Shown piece after piece: positions 35,652 through 43,600 of a DNA stretch of 64,000 nt (the first letter of the stretch is position 1; the number at the start of each line of letters is the position of its first letter). Source of the DNA: Sulfurimonas sp. HSL3-1. GTDB taxonomy: Bacteria; Campylobacterota; Campylobacteria; Campylobacterales; Sulfurimonadaceae. Under the pieces are notes generated by a model. That model did not search any database. It saw only the letters and a list, made by a program, of their open reading frames with translations, and had not been told where the DNA came from. Where the stretch lies: the NCBI RefSeq assembly GCF_039645995.1, contig NZ_CP147920.1:2232001-2296000 (forward strand). Direction: 5' to 3'. The translations under genes were made by a program, and so were the position numbers.

Positions 35652-36569
35652 ATGAACGAAGCCAAGTACATTTGGATGAACGGCGAATTCCTTCCCTGGC
35701 AGGAATCAAAAGTCCACGTACTGTCACATACGCTGCACTACGGCAACGGCGTCATCGAGGGGACCAAGGCGTACAAAACCGACAAGGGGTACGCCATCTT
35801 CCGCCTCAACGACCACACCGAGCGTCTGATCCAGTCGGGCAAGATGGTCCTGCTGAACATCCCCTACAGCGTCGAGGAGCTCAACAACGCGCAGATCGAA
35901 CTGATCCGCAAGAATGACTTTACGGGCGACAACGTCTACCTGCGCCCCTTTGCCTTCCTGGGCTACGGCGTTATGGGCCTCTACCACAAGGATGCCCCTG
36001 TCGAGACGGCCGTCGCCGCATGGGAGTGGGGCGCCTACCTCGGCGAAGAGGGAATGCGCAAGGGTATCCGCCTCAAGATCTCCTCGTTCACCCGCCCGGC
36101 CAACACCTCCAACATGGGTAAGGCCAAGGCGGTCGCAAACTACCTGAACTCGCAGATGGCCAAGTTCGAAGCGGTCGAGTGCGGCTACGACGAAGCCCTG
36201 CTCCTCGACGACCAGGGGTACGTCGCCGAAGCGAGCGGCGCGGGCTTCTTCATGGTTCGCGACGGCAAACTCATCTCGCCGCCGAACGACAACTCCCTCG
36301 AATCGATCACCCAAAAGACGATCATCGAGCTGGCCCAGGATATGGGCTATGAAGTTGTCCGCCGCCGCGTCACTCGGGAAGAGGCCTACATCGCCGATGA
36401 AGCCTTCCTGACCGGCACGGCCGCGGAGATCACCCCGGTCCGCGAGATCGATGCCCGCGTGCTTGGCAACGGCGCCCGCGGTCCGATCACGGAAAAACTG
36501 CAGAGCGCCTACTTCGACGTCGTCTTCGGACGCAACCCGAACTACACGCACTACCTGACCTACGTCTAA
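35652..36569 (+). CDS. ilvE: Branched-chain amino acid aminotransferase
   Basis: The 305-residue fold-type IV aminotransferase begins NEAKYIWMNGEFLPWQ and has HTLHYGNGVIEGTKAY, ANYLNSQMAKFEA and GYDEALLLDDQG, standard for IlvE; the PLP lysine should be the one in SNMGKAKAVANY. It makes valine, leucine and isoleucine from their keto acids. A GGAG ribosome site precedes the ATG at 35652. It is followed by an SPFH gene 13 bp downstream. Confidence 0.95.
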   Translation: MNEAKYIWMNGEFLPWQESKVHVLSHTLHYGNGVIEGTKAYKTDKGYAIFRLNDHTERLIQSGKMVLLNIPYSVEELNNAQIELIRKNDFTGDNVYLRPFAFLGYGVMGLYHKDAPVETAVAAWEWGAYLGEEGMRKGIRLKISSFTRPANTSNMGKAKAVANYLNSQMAKFEAVECGYDEALLLDDQGYVAEASGAGFFMVRDGKLISPPNDNSLESITQKTIIELAQDMGYEVVRRRVTREEAYIADEAFLTGTAAEITPVREIDARVLGNGARGPITEKLQSAYFDVVFGRNPNYTHYLTYV

Positions 36570-36582
36570 AAGGAAAGCAAGC

Positions 36583-37650
36583 ATGGCAACAGACATGAAC
36601 GACTACTTCAACAAGAAAAAAAGCAGCTCCGGCGGCAGCGGCGGCGGGTTCACCCCGCCCAAGCCCCCCAAGATGGAGTTCAACATGGGCAAAGGCAAAT
36701 CGGCACTGCTCCTTCTCGGCGTCGTCATCGTTGTCTTCCTGCTCCTCGCCAAACCCTTCGTTATCATTACCGAAGGCGAACGCGGTATCCTCGCGACCAA
36801 CGGGAAGTATGAACCCAACGCCCTCCTGCCGGGCCTGCACTTCATCATCCCCGTGATCCAGAAGGTCTACCTCGTCGATACGAAGGTGAGGATCATCAAC
36901 TACGCCAGCCGCATCGAGCGTGCCGGGGCCGAAGGCGAAGGCCTTGAAGTCCGTCCGGCGATCACCGTCTTGGATAAACGCGGTCTGCCCGTCTCCATCG
37001 AACTGACGGTCCAGTACCGCCTCAATGCGCAGTACGCGGCACAGACGATCTCCAACTGGGGCTTCAGCTGGGAAGAGAAGATCATCAACCCCGTCGTGCG
37101 CGACATTGTCCGCAACGTCGTCGGCCAGTACGAAGCGGAATCCCTGCCGACGAACCGCAATACCATCGCGAACCAGATCGAACAGGGCATCCGCCAAAGC
37201 ATCGAGGGGCAGGAGAACTCTCCTGCCATCTTCCAGTCGGTGCAGCTGCGTGAAATCGTCCTGCCGCAGAAGGTCAAGGACCAGATCGAAAGCGTCCAGA
37301 TCGCCAAGCAGCAGGTCCAGAAAGCCGAGCAGGATGTCCAGCGCGCCAAGCAGGAAGCCCTCAAACGGGCCGCCGAGGCCCAGGGTAAAGCCAATGCCGT
37401 CCGCATCGAGGCGGAGGGTAAAGCCAACGCGATCAAGATCGAAGCCGACGCGACCGCCCAGGCCAACAAGGCCATCAGCGCCTCACTCACGGACAAGCTT
37501 CTCCAGATGGAGCAGATCAAGGTCCAGGGACAGTTCAACGACGCCCTGCGCGAGAACAAAGATGCGAAGATATTCCTGACCCCGGGAGGCTCCACCCCGA
37601 ACATCTGGGTCGACATGAAGAACCCGCAGCGCCAGAGCGCCATCAAGTAA
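36583..37650 (+). CDS. SPFH/prohibitin-family membrane protein
   Basis: The 355-residue protein has a Gly/Ser-rich N-terminus, a single membrane helix (ALLLLGVVIVVFLLL at residues ~41-55), a band-7/SPFH domain (from FVIITEGERGILA onward) and a long coiled coil rich in AEGKANAIKIEADA repeats near residues 230-300. It is a prohibitin/HflK-like scaffold of the inner membrane, perhaps modulating FtsH protease as in other bacteria, an inference from the family. A hairpin terminator follows. Confidence 0.85.
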   Translation: MATDMNDYFNKKKSSSGGSGGGFTPPKPPKMEFNMGKGKSALLLLGVVIVVFLLLAKPFVIITEGERGILATNGKYEPNALLPGLHFIIPVIQKVYLVDTKVRIINYASRIERAGAEGEGLEVRPAITVLDKRGLPVSIELTVQYRLNAQYAAQTISNWGFSWEEKIINPVVRDIVRNVVGQYEAESLPTNRNTIANQIEQGIRQSIEGQENSPAIFQSVQLREIVLPQKVKDQIESVQIAKQQVQKAEQDVQRAKQEALKRAAEAQGKANAVRIEAEGKANAIKIEADATAQANKAISASLTDKLLQMEQIKVQGQFNDALRENKDAKIFLTPGGSTPNIWVDMKNPQRQSAIK

Positions 37651-37667
37651 CCCCCTCCCTCTCGGAG

Positions 37668-37712
37668 GGTTGAATCAAGCCGGCATACAGCCGCTTTGAT
37701 TCAATCCTTTTT
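37668..37712 (+). terminator. Rho-independent terminator after the SPFH gene
   Basis: A long stem (GGTTGAATCAAGCCGGC against GCCGCTTTGATTCAATCC) with a 5-nt loop is followed by TTTTT at 37708-37712, about 18 bp after the stop codon. A small CCCTCC/GGAGGG hairpin lies just before it. Confidence 0.85.
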
Positions 37713-37724
37713 CCTGGAAGAAAC

Positions 37725-38405
37725 ATGCAAGAAATACTCAATCGGGTCGATTGGCAAAAACAGGAACTGCTTCCCGTCATCGTGCAGGACGTCCATACGA
37801 ACGAAGTCCTGATGATGGCCTATATGAACCGTGAAGCCCTCCAGCTCTCCCTGGAGACGAAACTCGCCCACTACTACTCCCGTTCCAAGCAGCGGCTGTG
37901 GAAAAAGGGCGAAAGCAGCGGCCACCTGCAGCACATCAAGCAGTTCCTCATCGACTGCGACGACGACACCCTGCTGCTCAAAGTGGAGCAGGAGGGTGTC
38001 GCCTGCCACACCGGCCGCAAATCCTGCTTCTTCACCGAGCTCGACAGCGGCAGCGAAACAATGCAGGTCGAGGTCGATACGACGGCAGCCTACGGCGTTA
38101 TCGACACCCTCTACCACACGATCCTCGAACGCAAGAACGCCAACCCGGAAACCTCCTGGACGGCCAAGCTACTGAGTAAAGGGGAAAACACGATCCTCAA
38201 AAAGGTCGTCGAAGAGGCAGGAGAGTTCAGTTTCGCCGTCAAGGACGACGACGAGGAGGAGATCGTCTACGAAGCGGCGGACCTCACCTACCACGTCCTC
38301 GTCGCCCTGGGCTACAAGAACATCTCCCCCGACCGCATCAAGCAGGAGCTCGCCCGCCGCTTCGGCATAAGCGGCATTGCGGAAAAGGCCTCACGCCCTT
38401 CATAA
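37725..38405 (+). CDS. hisIE: Bifunctional phosphoribosyl-AMP cyclohydrolase / phosphoribosyl-ATP pyrophosphatase
   Basis: The 226-residue fusion has the HisI domain (VIVQDVHTNEVLMMAYMNRE, then SRSKQRLWKKGESSGH and the DCDDDTLL metal site) followed by the HisE domain (TILERKNANPETSWTAKLL, KVVEEAGEF). It performs steps two and three of histidine synthesis. GGAAG precedes the ATG. It is isolated from other his genes here. Confidence 0.95.
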   Translation: MQEILNRVDWQKQELLPVIVQDVHTNEVLMMAYMNREALQLSLETKLAHYYSRSKQRLWKKGESSGHLQHIKQFLIDCDDDTLLLKVEQEGVACHTGRKSCFFTELDSGSETMQVEVDTTAAYGVIDTLYHTILERKNANPETSWTAKLLSKGENTILKKVVEEAGEFSFAVKDDDEEEIVYEAADLTYHVLVALGYKNISPDRIKQELARRFGISGIAEKASRPS

Positions 38406-38456
38406 ACCAAGGGCTATTCTTCTTCTAAAGTGCATACTGCAGAATTCTGCGACAGT

Positions 38457-38602
38457 ATCTACATCTTCTATAAAGTCAGAAACGGTAATTAGCGTGTCGA
38501 GCGGATAAATAGAGAATGGGATGTCCCGAAGGCGTCAGCCCTTTGTGCTTTCTTCTTCCCGGTTCGGCTTCTGCTTTGCACAAGCAAAGAAGAAGGGGAA
38601 CA
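38457..38602. repeat. Repeat B, copy 2 (~146 bp)
   Basis: Second copy of the repeat at 28441-28587, same orientation. It has a CTTTGC/GCAAAG hairpin at its 3' end and sits between hisIE and the radical SAM gene, filling most of the 200-bp gap. A perfect 12-bp palindrome GCAGAATTCTGC lies just before it at 38439-38450. Confidence 0.78.
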
Positions 38603-38608
38603 AACCCC

Positions 38609-39574
38609 TTAGTATTTCATCCCGATTGTCTTCAGCGCCGCATTGATATGCCGTACCTGCGTATTGCGGTCCCGGCACCACGCCGGCGCGATGAGGGTGT
38701 CGTTGTCGATCCCGGCGGTAATGCGCTGCACGGAGACACGCTCGGGCTTCATCTCGATCGCCTTGAGCAGGGTATCAAGGTACTCCTCCTCCGTAATCGG
38801 CGTAAACTCCCCCCGGGCGTACTCGTTGGCCAGTGCCGTGCGCGTCACGACGTAGAGGGGGTGGTACTTCACCGAATCGATCCCCCACTCGTACGCCCTC
38901 GCCGCCGTCTCCAGCATCATTTCCTGCGTTTCGCCTGGCAGCCCGAAAATGAGGTGGCCGCAGACATGCAGGCCCGCCGCTTTGCTCTTCTTGATCCAGT
39001 GCTCGACATTGGCGCTGTCATGGCCGCGGTTGATCCGCTCGAGGGTCTCGTCGTAGACGGACTGGATGCCGTACTCGACCCAGATCTCTTTCGTTTTGGC
39101 CAGTTCGGAGAGGTAGTCGAGGGTCTCGTCGGTGATACTGTCCGAGCGCGTCCCGATACTGAGCCCCACGACGTCATCAAAGGAGAGCGCCTTGTCATAG
39201 AGCGCCTTGAGCGTCTCGAAGGGGGCATAGGTATTCGTAAAGGACTGGAAATAGACAAGGAACTTCGTCGCCCCGTATTCGCGACGTAGTCTCGCCGAGA
39301 GGACGTCGAACTGCTTTTCAAGCTGCTCGAGCTGCTTGGGGAGGTAGGGGTTCTCTTTGCTCTGCAGGTTCAGGTGGAAACCCTTGAGCGGCTGGACTTT
39401 GTCGAGGCTCGGACTGAAGGAGTCGTTCTCGCAGAAGGTACAGCCGCCCCGGGCAACGGTGCCGTCGATATTGGGGCAGGTGAAGCCGGAGATGGAGATG
39501 GAGACTTTGAAGACCTTCTCGCCGAATTTCTCCTGGAGATAGGTCCCGAAAGTATAGATCTGCTTCGGCTGCAA
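38609..39574 (-). CDS. Radical SAM protein, TIGR01212/YhcC family
   Basis: The 321-residue protein has GFTCPNIDGTVARGGCTFC, the long-spaced cysteine motif (C then CxxC) of this radical SAM subgroup, followed by SPSLDKVQP and GLSIGTRSDSI. The role of the family is not established. It appears to start at a TTG at 39574, since AGGGA lies five bases before it and no ATG is suitable. That ribosome site overlaps the purF stop, so it is probably translated after purF. Confidence 0.85.
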   Translation of the reverse strand: MQPKQIYTFGTYLQEKFGEKVFKVSISISGFTCPNIDGTVARGGCTFCENDSFSPSLDKVQPLKGFHLNLQSKENPYLPKQLEQLEKQFDVLSARLRREYGATKFLVYFQSFTNTYAPFETLKALYDKALSFDDVVGLSIGTRSDSITDETLDYLSELAKTKEIWVEYGIQSVYDETLERINRGHDSANVEHWIKKSKAAGLHVCGHLIFGLPGETQEMMLETAARAYEWGIDSVKYHPLYVVTRTALANEYARGEFTPITEEEYLDTLLKAIEMKPERVSVQRITAGIDNDTLIAPAWCRDRNTQVRHINAALKTIGMKY

Positions 39575-39582
39575 ACGCGTCC

Positions 39583-40935
39583 CTAGACGATGTACTCGCC
39601 GGTAAAGCAGGCGGTACAGTATTCGCTGCCCTCGGCCCGGACCGAACGCATCAGCGCCTCGGTGCTCAGAAACGCCAGAGAGTCCGCCTCAATGTAGTGG
39701 CAGATCTCGTCGATGCTCATATTGGCCGCGATCAGCTTCTCTTTGTTCGGCGTGTCCACACCGTAGAAGCAGGGGTCCGTCGTCGGCGGGCTGGAGATGC
39801 GCATATGCACCTCAGCCGCGCCCGCCTCTTTGAGCATACGCACGATGCGGCGGCTCGTCGTCCCGCGAACGATGGAGTCGTCGATGACGATGAGGCGTTT
39901 CCCCTCGATCAGTTCGCGGATCGGGGAGAGCTTCATCTTGACTTTCAGGTCGCGCATCTCCTGCGTCGGCTCGATGAAGGTACGGCCGATGTAGTGGTTA
40001 CGCATGATCCCCATCTCGTAAGGGATCCCGCTCTCCTGCGAATAGCCGATGGCTGCCGGAACGCCCCCGTCGGGGACGGGCACGACCATATCCGCCTCGA
40101 TCGGCTGCTCTTTGGCCAGCTGCACGCCCATGTTCTTGCGTTTCTGGTAGACATTTTTGCCGAAGACTTCGGAATCGGGACGAGCAAAGTAGACGTATTC
40201 GAAAATACAGTGTTTCGGCATCGCATCGAAGATCTTGAGCGACTGTGGTGCCTTCCCCTTTTCAAAGATAAGCATTTCGCCCGGTTCAACGTCCCGGATA
40301 TAGGTCGCCCCGATCAGATCAAAAGCACAGGTCTCGGAGGCGACAACGTATCCTTCACCGATACGTCCCAGCGCCAGCGGACGGAAACCGAAGCGGTCAC
40401 GGACAGCGAACATCTTGCTGCGGCTCAGGAAAACGAGGGAGAACGCCCCCTCGATCTGCTTGACGGCATCGATGATACGGTCTTTGAGTTTGCCCTGGTT
40501 ACTTCTGGCGATCAGGTGGATCAGGTTCTCCGTATCCATGGAGCTCTGGAAGATCGCCCCCTCTTTAATGAGCTTGTTGCGGACTTCCTGGGCATTGGTC
40601 AGGTTTCCGTTGTGGACGATGGAGATCTGCCCAAGGTCGTAATTGGCATGGACAGGCTGGGCATCGAGGATGGAATCGTCTCCCGCCGTCGAATAACGGG
40701 TATGTCCGATGGCCATATGCCCTTTGAGCGTCGCCAGCTTCTGCTCGTCGAATACCTGGGTAACGAGCCCCCGGTCTTTGATGGTGTGCAGGCGCTCCCC
40801 GTCCCCGGAACTGATCCCCGCCGCCTCTTGGCCGCGGTGCTGCAGCGAATGCAGGGAGAAATAGGCGAGCTTGGAAGCTTCGACATGGTTGAAGATGCCG
40901 ACGACGGCACATTTTTCATTCAATGATTGACGCAT
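39583..40935 (-). CDS. purF: Amidophosphoribosyltransferase
   Basis: The 450-residue Ntn-hydrolase begins MRQSLNEKCAVVGIF. The Cys at residue 9 is the glutaminase nucleophile after removal of an eight-residue propeptide. VIDDSIVRGTTSRR is the PRPP-binding loop and TRYSTAG a glutaminase motif. It commits PRPP to purine synthesis. I chose the ATG at 40935 with a clear AAGGAG site. The frame opens at 41025 but that part overlaps dapB. Confidence 0.95.
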   Translation of the reverse strand: MRQSLNEKCAVVGIFNHVEASKLAYFSLHSLQHRGQEAAGISSGDGERLHTIKDRGLVTQVFDEQKLATLKGHMAIGHTRYSTAGDDSILDAQPVHANYDLGQISIVHNGNLTNAQEVRNKLIKEGAIFQSSMDTENLIHLIARSNQGKLKDRIIDAVKQIEGAFSLVFLSRSKMFAVRDRFGFRPLALGRIGEGYVVASETCAFDLIGATYIRDVEPGEMLIFEKGKAPQSLKIFDAMPKHCIFEYVYFARPDSEVFGKNVYQKRKNMGVQLAKEQPIEADMVVPVPDGGVPAAIGYSQESGIPYEMGIMRNHYIGRTFIEPTQEMRDLKVKMKLSPIRELIEGKRLIVIDDSIVRGTTSRRIVRMLKEAGAAEVHMRISSPPTTDPCFYGVDTPNKEKLIAANMSIDEICHYIEADSLAFLSTEALMRSVRAEGSEYCTACFTGEYIV

Positions 40936-40948
40936 ATGACTCCTTTTA

Positions 40949-41716
40949 TTACAGTCCGAGGCAGTCGGCGATGGAATAGAGGCCGCTGGGTTGCGTATGC
41001 AGCCACTTCGCCGCACGAATAGCACCTTTTGAGAAGGTGTTGCGGCTGGTGGCGGTGTGGTTCAGTTCGATAAACTCGCCGTCGTTGTAAAAACCGACGG
41101 TATGGCGCCCGACGATGTCGCCGCCGCGCAGCGCCATCACGGCGATCTCGTCACCGGTGCGTTCGCCGATATTGCCGTTACGGCCGCTGACGCGGACCTT
41201 GTCGAGGTCAAGTTCACGGCCCGCTGCCGCCGATTCGGCGAGTGTCAGCGCCGTGCCGCTGGGGGCATCTTTCTTGTGGCGGTGGTGCATCTCGACGATC
41301 TCGATGTCGAACCCGTCGAGGGTCTTGGAGGCGAGGTTGACGAGCTTGTTCAGCAGCGCCACGCCCAGGGACATGTTCGTCGCATACAGCACCGGCGCCA
41401 CGCCGCTCAGCTCTTTGAGCAGGTTGAGCTGGTGGACATTCAGGCCCGTCGTCCCGCTGACCAGCGGTTTCGGGGTTTTTAGCAGGGTTTCGAGCAGCGG
41501 CTGGGCCGCTTCGGGCAGGGAAAAATCGATAATGATGTCCGACGCCGCGACAAAGGCCTCCACGTCATTGGTCACCAGTGTCCCCTCCGGCAGGGAAGCC
41601 TCCAGGCTGTTACGGACATAGACCGCGGAGAGCTTCAGCGTCTCCTCCGGGCCCAGATCCTCGATCAGCAGTTTGCCTACACGGCCGGTCGCCCCGTAAA
41701 TTCCGACGTTTACCAT
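40949..41716 (-). CDS. dapB: 4-hydroxy-tetrahydrodipicolinate reductase
   Basis: The 255-residue enzyme starts [17 protein letters not shown] with the NAD(P)-binding GxxGRVG loop, and has SGTTGLN and [16 protein letters not shown], the DapB active-site motif. It works in lysine and diaminopimelate synthesis. I chose the ATG at 41716: AGAGG lies six bases before it, whereas it would touch the ATG at 41722. purF follows 13 bp downstream. Confidence 0.95.
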   Translation of the reverse strand: MVNVGIYGATGRVGKLLIEDLGPEETLKLSAVYVRNSLEASLPEGTLVTNDVEAFVAASDIIIDFSLPEAAQPLLETLLKTPKPLVSGTTGLNVHQLNLLKELSGVAPVLYATNMSLGVALLNKLVNLASKTLDGFDIEIVEMHHRHKKDAPSGTALTLAESAAAGRELDLDKVRVSGRNGNIGERTGDEIAVMALRGGDIVGRHTVGFYNDGEFIELNHTATSRNTFSKGAIRAAKWLHTQPSGLYSIADCLGL

Positions 41717-41725
41717 TCTCATCCT

Positions 41726-42670
41726 CTAAGCGTTTTGTTTTTCATCGACGTACGTGATCACCTGAAGCGCCGCCGTCGCACCGTCGCCTGCGGCGCAAAC
41801 GACCTGTTTCGGTGCCTCGATGCGCAGGTCGCCCGCGGCGAAAACGCCCGGCGTACTGGTACGCATACTGAGGTCCACGATGACCTGTCCCCAGTCGTTG
41901 ACGTCGCAGAGCCAACTGCCGTCTTCCTGTTTCAGCACGGCGTTGTTGACGTTATGGCCGACGAAAACGAAGACGCCCGGGATCTCCAGATCGCGGGTCG
42001 TACCGTCGCGGAAAGCGACCCGCAGCCCGGTCACGCCCATCGCGTCCCCGTAGACCTCGTCGGGGACGGCATCAAGCACCTGCTCGATATTGGCGGTGTT
42101 GCTGACACGCTCGATCGTACTCGGTGCGGCCCGGAAACGGTCCCGGCGGTGCACCAGGTAGACCTTGGAGCAGATCTTGGAGAGATAGAGCGCCTCTTCG
42201 AGCGCCGTGTCTCCGCCGCCGATCACGGCGACCTCCTTGCCTTTGTAGAAGAAACCGTCACAGGTGGCGCAGGTGCTCACGCCGCGTCCGAAGAGGAGAT
42301 CCTCGCCTTTGAAGCCTGCACGCTTCGGCGTCGAACCGGTACAGACGATGACGCTGAGCGCTTCGTCGATTTTGCCGTCTTCGCGCGTGATGCGGAAAGT
42401 CCCCTCCGGTGTCCGCGCAACGTTGGTCACTGCGACCATCTCATGCTTAAGTCCGAAACGCATGCACTGCTCCGGCCACGGCATCATCAGGTCCATACCG
42501 GAGATCTCGCCGGTGACCCCGGGATAGTTCTCAATCTCGCTGCTGCCCGTGATCTGGCCCCCGGGCATGCCCTGTTCATACATCACGACGTTTTTCAAGC
42601 CGCCGCGCGTCGCATAAAGCCCCGCCGTCAGTCCGGCCGGACCGCCTCCGATAATGGCACAATCGAGCAT
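41726..42670 (-). CDS. trxB: Thioredoxin reductase
   Basis: The 314-residue flavoprotein has the FAD loop [15 protein letters not shown] at its N-terminus, the redox motif CATCDGFF near residue 135 and the NADPH loop [15 protein letters not shown]. It keeps TrxA reduced with NADPH. It lies 9 bp before dapB. Confidence 0.95.
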   Translation of the reverse strand: MLDCAIIGGGPAGLTAGLYATRGGLKNVVMYEQGMPGGQITGSSEIENYPGVTGEISGMDLMMPWPEQCMRFGLKHEMVAVTNVARTPEGTFRITREDGKIDEALSVIVCTGSTPKRAGFKGEDLLFGRGVSTCATCDGFFYKGKEVAVIGGGDTALEEALYLSKICSKVYLVHRRDRFRAAPSTIERVSNTANIEQVLDAVPDEVYGDAMGVTGLRVAFRDGTTRDLEIPGVFVFVGHNVNNAVLKQEDGSWLCDVNDWGQVIVDLSMRTSTPGVFAAGDLRIEAPKQVVCAAGDGATAALQVITYVDEKQNA

Positions 42671-42774
42671 GGAAAACCCTTTATTCCCTTACGGTAATTA
42701 ATGGAGAAATAATATCGCTAACATACTAAAGATGGACTTTGACACAGAAGCAGTGAGAAGTTTAAAGTTGGGGT

Positions 42775-42790
42775 GCAGGCGAGCGCCTGC
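42775..42790. terminator. Small hairpin after trxA
   Basis: GCAGGCG and CGCCTGC face each other with only AG between them, just past the trxA stop codon at 42797. The flanking sequence lacks a strong T-run, so termination is plausible but weak. Confidence 0.4.
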
Positions 42791-42796
42791 AAAGTA

Positions 42797-43114
42797 TTAG
42801 AGGTGTGCGTTGATTTTCTCTTCAAACGCCTGCTTGGAAGCAGCACCGATCATCTGATCAACGACTTCGCCGTTCTTGAAGATCATGACCGTCGGGATGG
42901 AGCGGATACCGAATTTTACGGCGATGTCCTGCTCTTCATCCGTGTTCACTTTCGCGATGGTCGCTTTGCCTTCGTAATCTTCAGCCAGCTCTTCGATTAC
43001 CGGTGCGATCATGCGGCACGGTCCACACCACGGTGCCCAGAAGTCAACCAGTGTAACACCTTCTTTTACAGTGTCCTCAAATGTAGCAGCCGTCAGTTCA
43101 ACATATTTTCCCAT
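42797..43114 (-). CDS. trxA: Thioredoxin
   Basis: The 105-residue protein has VDFWAPWCGPCRMIAP with the CGPC redox pair, plus KVNTDEEQDIAVKFGIRSIP, the classic thioredoxin fold. It supplies electrons to peroxiredoxin, methionine sulfoxide reductase and others. It has its own strong promoter at 43146-43173, a GAAAGGAA ribosome site, and is followed 126 bp later by trxB. Confidence 0.96.
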   Translation of the reverse strand: MGKYVELTAATFEDTVKEGVTLVDFWAPWCGPCRMIAPVIEELAEDYEGKATIAKVNTDEEQDIAVKFGIRSIPTVMIFKNGEVVDQMIGAASKQAFEEKINAHL

Positions 43115-43145
43115 TTTGAATTCCTTTCATGAATATCGTGTCTTC

Positions 43146-43173
43146 ATTATACCTGCAAAATTTATAAAGTAAA
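43146..43173 (-). promoter_or_regulatory. Sigma-70 promoter of trxA
   Basis: TTTACT (-35, at 43168-43173) and TATAAT (-10, at 43146-43151) are separated by 16 bp, and the start would be near 43139, 25 bp before the ATG. Confidence 0.8.
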
Positions 43174-43205
43174 CTTCGCATGATAATTTTTATTAAGAAG
43201 CTTTG

Positions 43206-43230
43206 TCTCCGATATTTTTTAAATCGGAGA
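43206..43230. other. Perfect 8-bp hairpin between yraN and trxA
   Basis: TCTCCGAT and ATCGGAGA pair around an AT-rich 9-nt loop. It could end the yraN transcript or be neutral. No clear T-run follows on the minus strand. Confidence 0.4.
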
Positions 43231-43270
43231 AATATTATCCTATTTAAAATAAGTGTATTCTGAAACATCC

Positions 43271-43600
43271 CTACAAGGTGATATTTTCAAGCAATTCGCA
43301 CTCCCCGCCGCTGACAATCACGGCGTCAAGCACGTAGTCAAGCTCCAGGCGGTGCTTTTTCATATAGCTTTCCGCCGTCATCAGGATCTTGCGTATTTTC
43401 GCCGGTGTGACGTTGTTCGCCGCCTGTTCAAAGGTCGGGGAACTTTTCACCTCGATGATGTGCAGCACCTCATCCCGCATGGCCAGGATATCGATCTCGC
43501 CGAAACGGCTGCTGACGTTCCTGTCGATGATCCTGAACCCGCGTACGCGCAAGAAATCGACGGCCTGCTGTTCGGCGACGTCCCCTGCAGCCCGGCTCAT
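43271..43600 (-). CDS. yraN: YraN/UPF0102 endonuclease-like protein
   Basis: The 109-residue protein has GDVAEQQAVDFLRVRGF, RFGEIDILAMRD and IIEVKSS, the PD-(D/E)XK-type core of the YraN (UPF0102) family. The role is not established. It may be a DNA-related nuclease. The start overlaps the formate dehydrogenase stop by 4 bp. Confidence 0.86.
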   Translation of the reverse strand: MSRAAGDVAEQQAVDFLRVRGFRIIDRNVSSRFGEIDILAMRDEVLHIIEVKSSPTFEQAANNVTPAKIRKILMTAESYMKKHRLELDYVLDAVIVSGGECELLENITL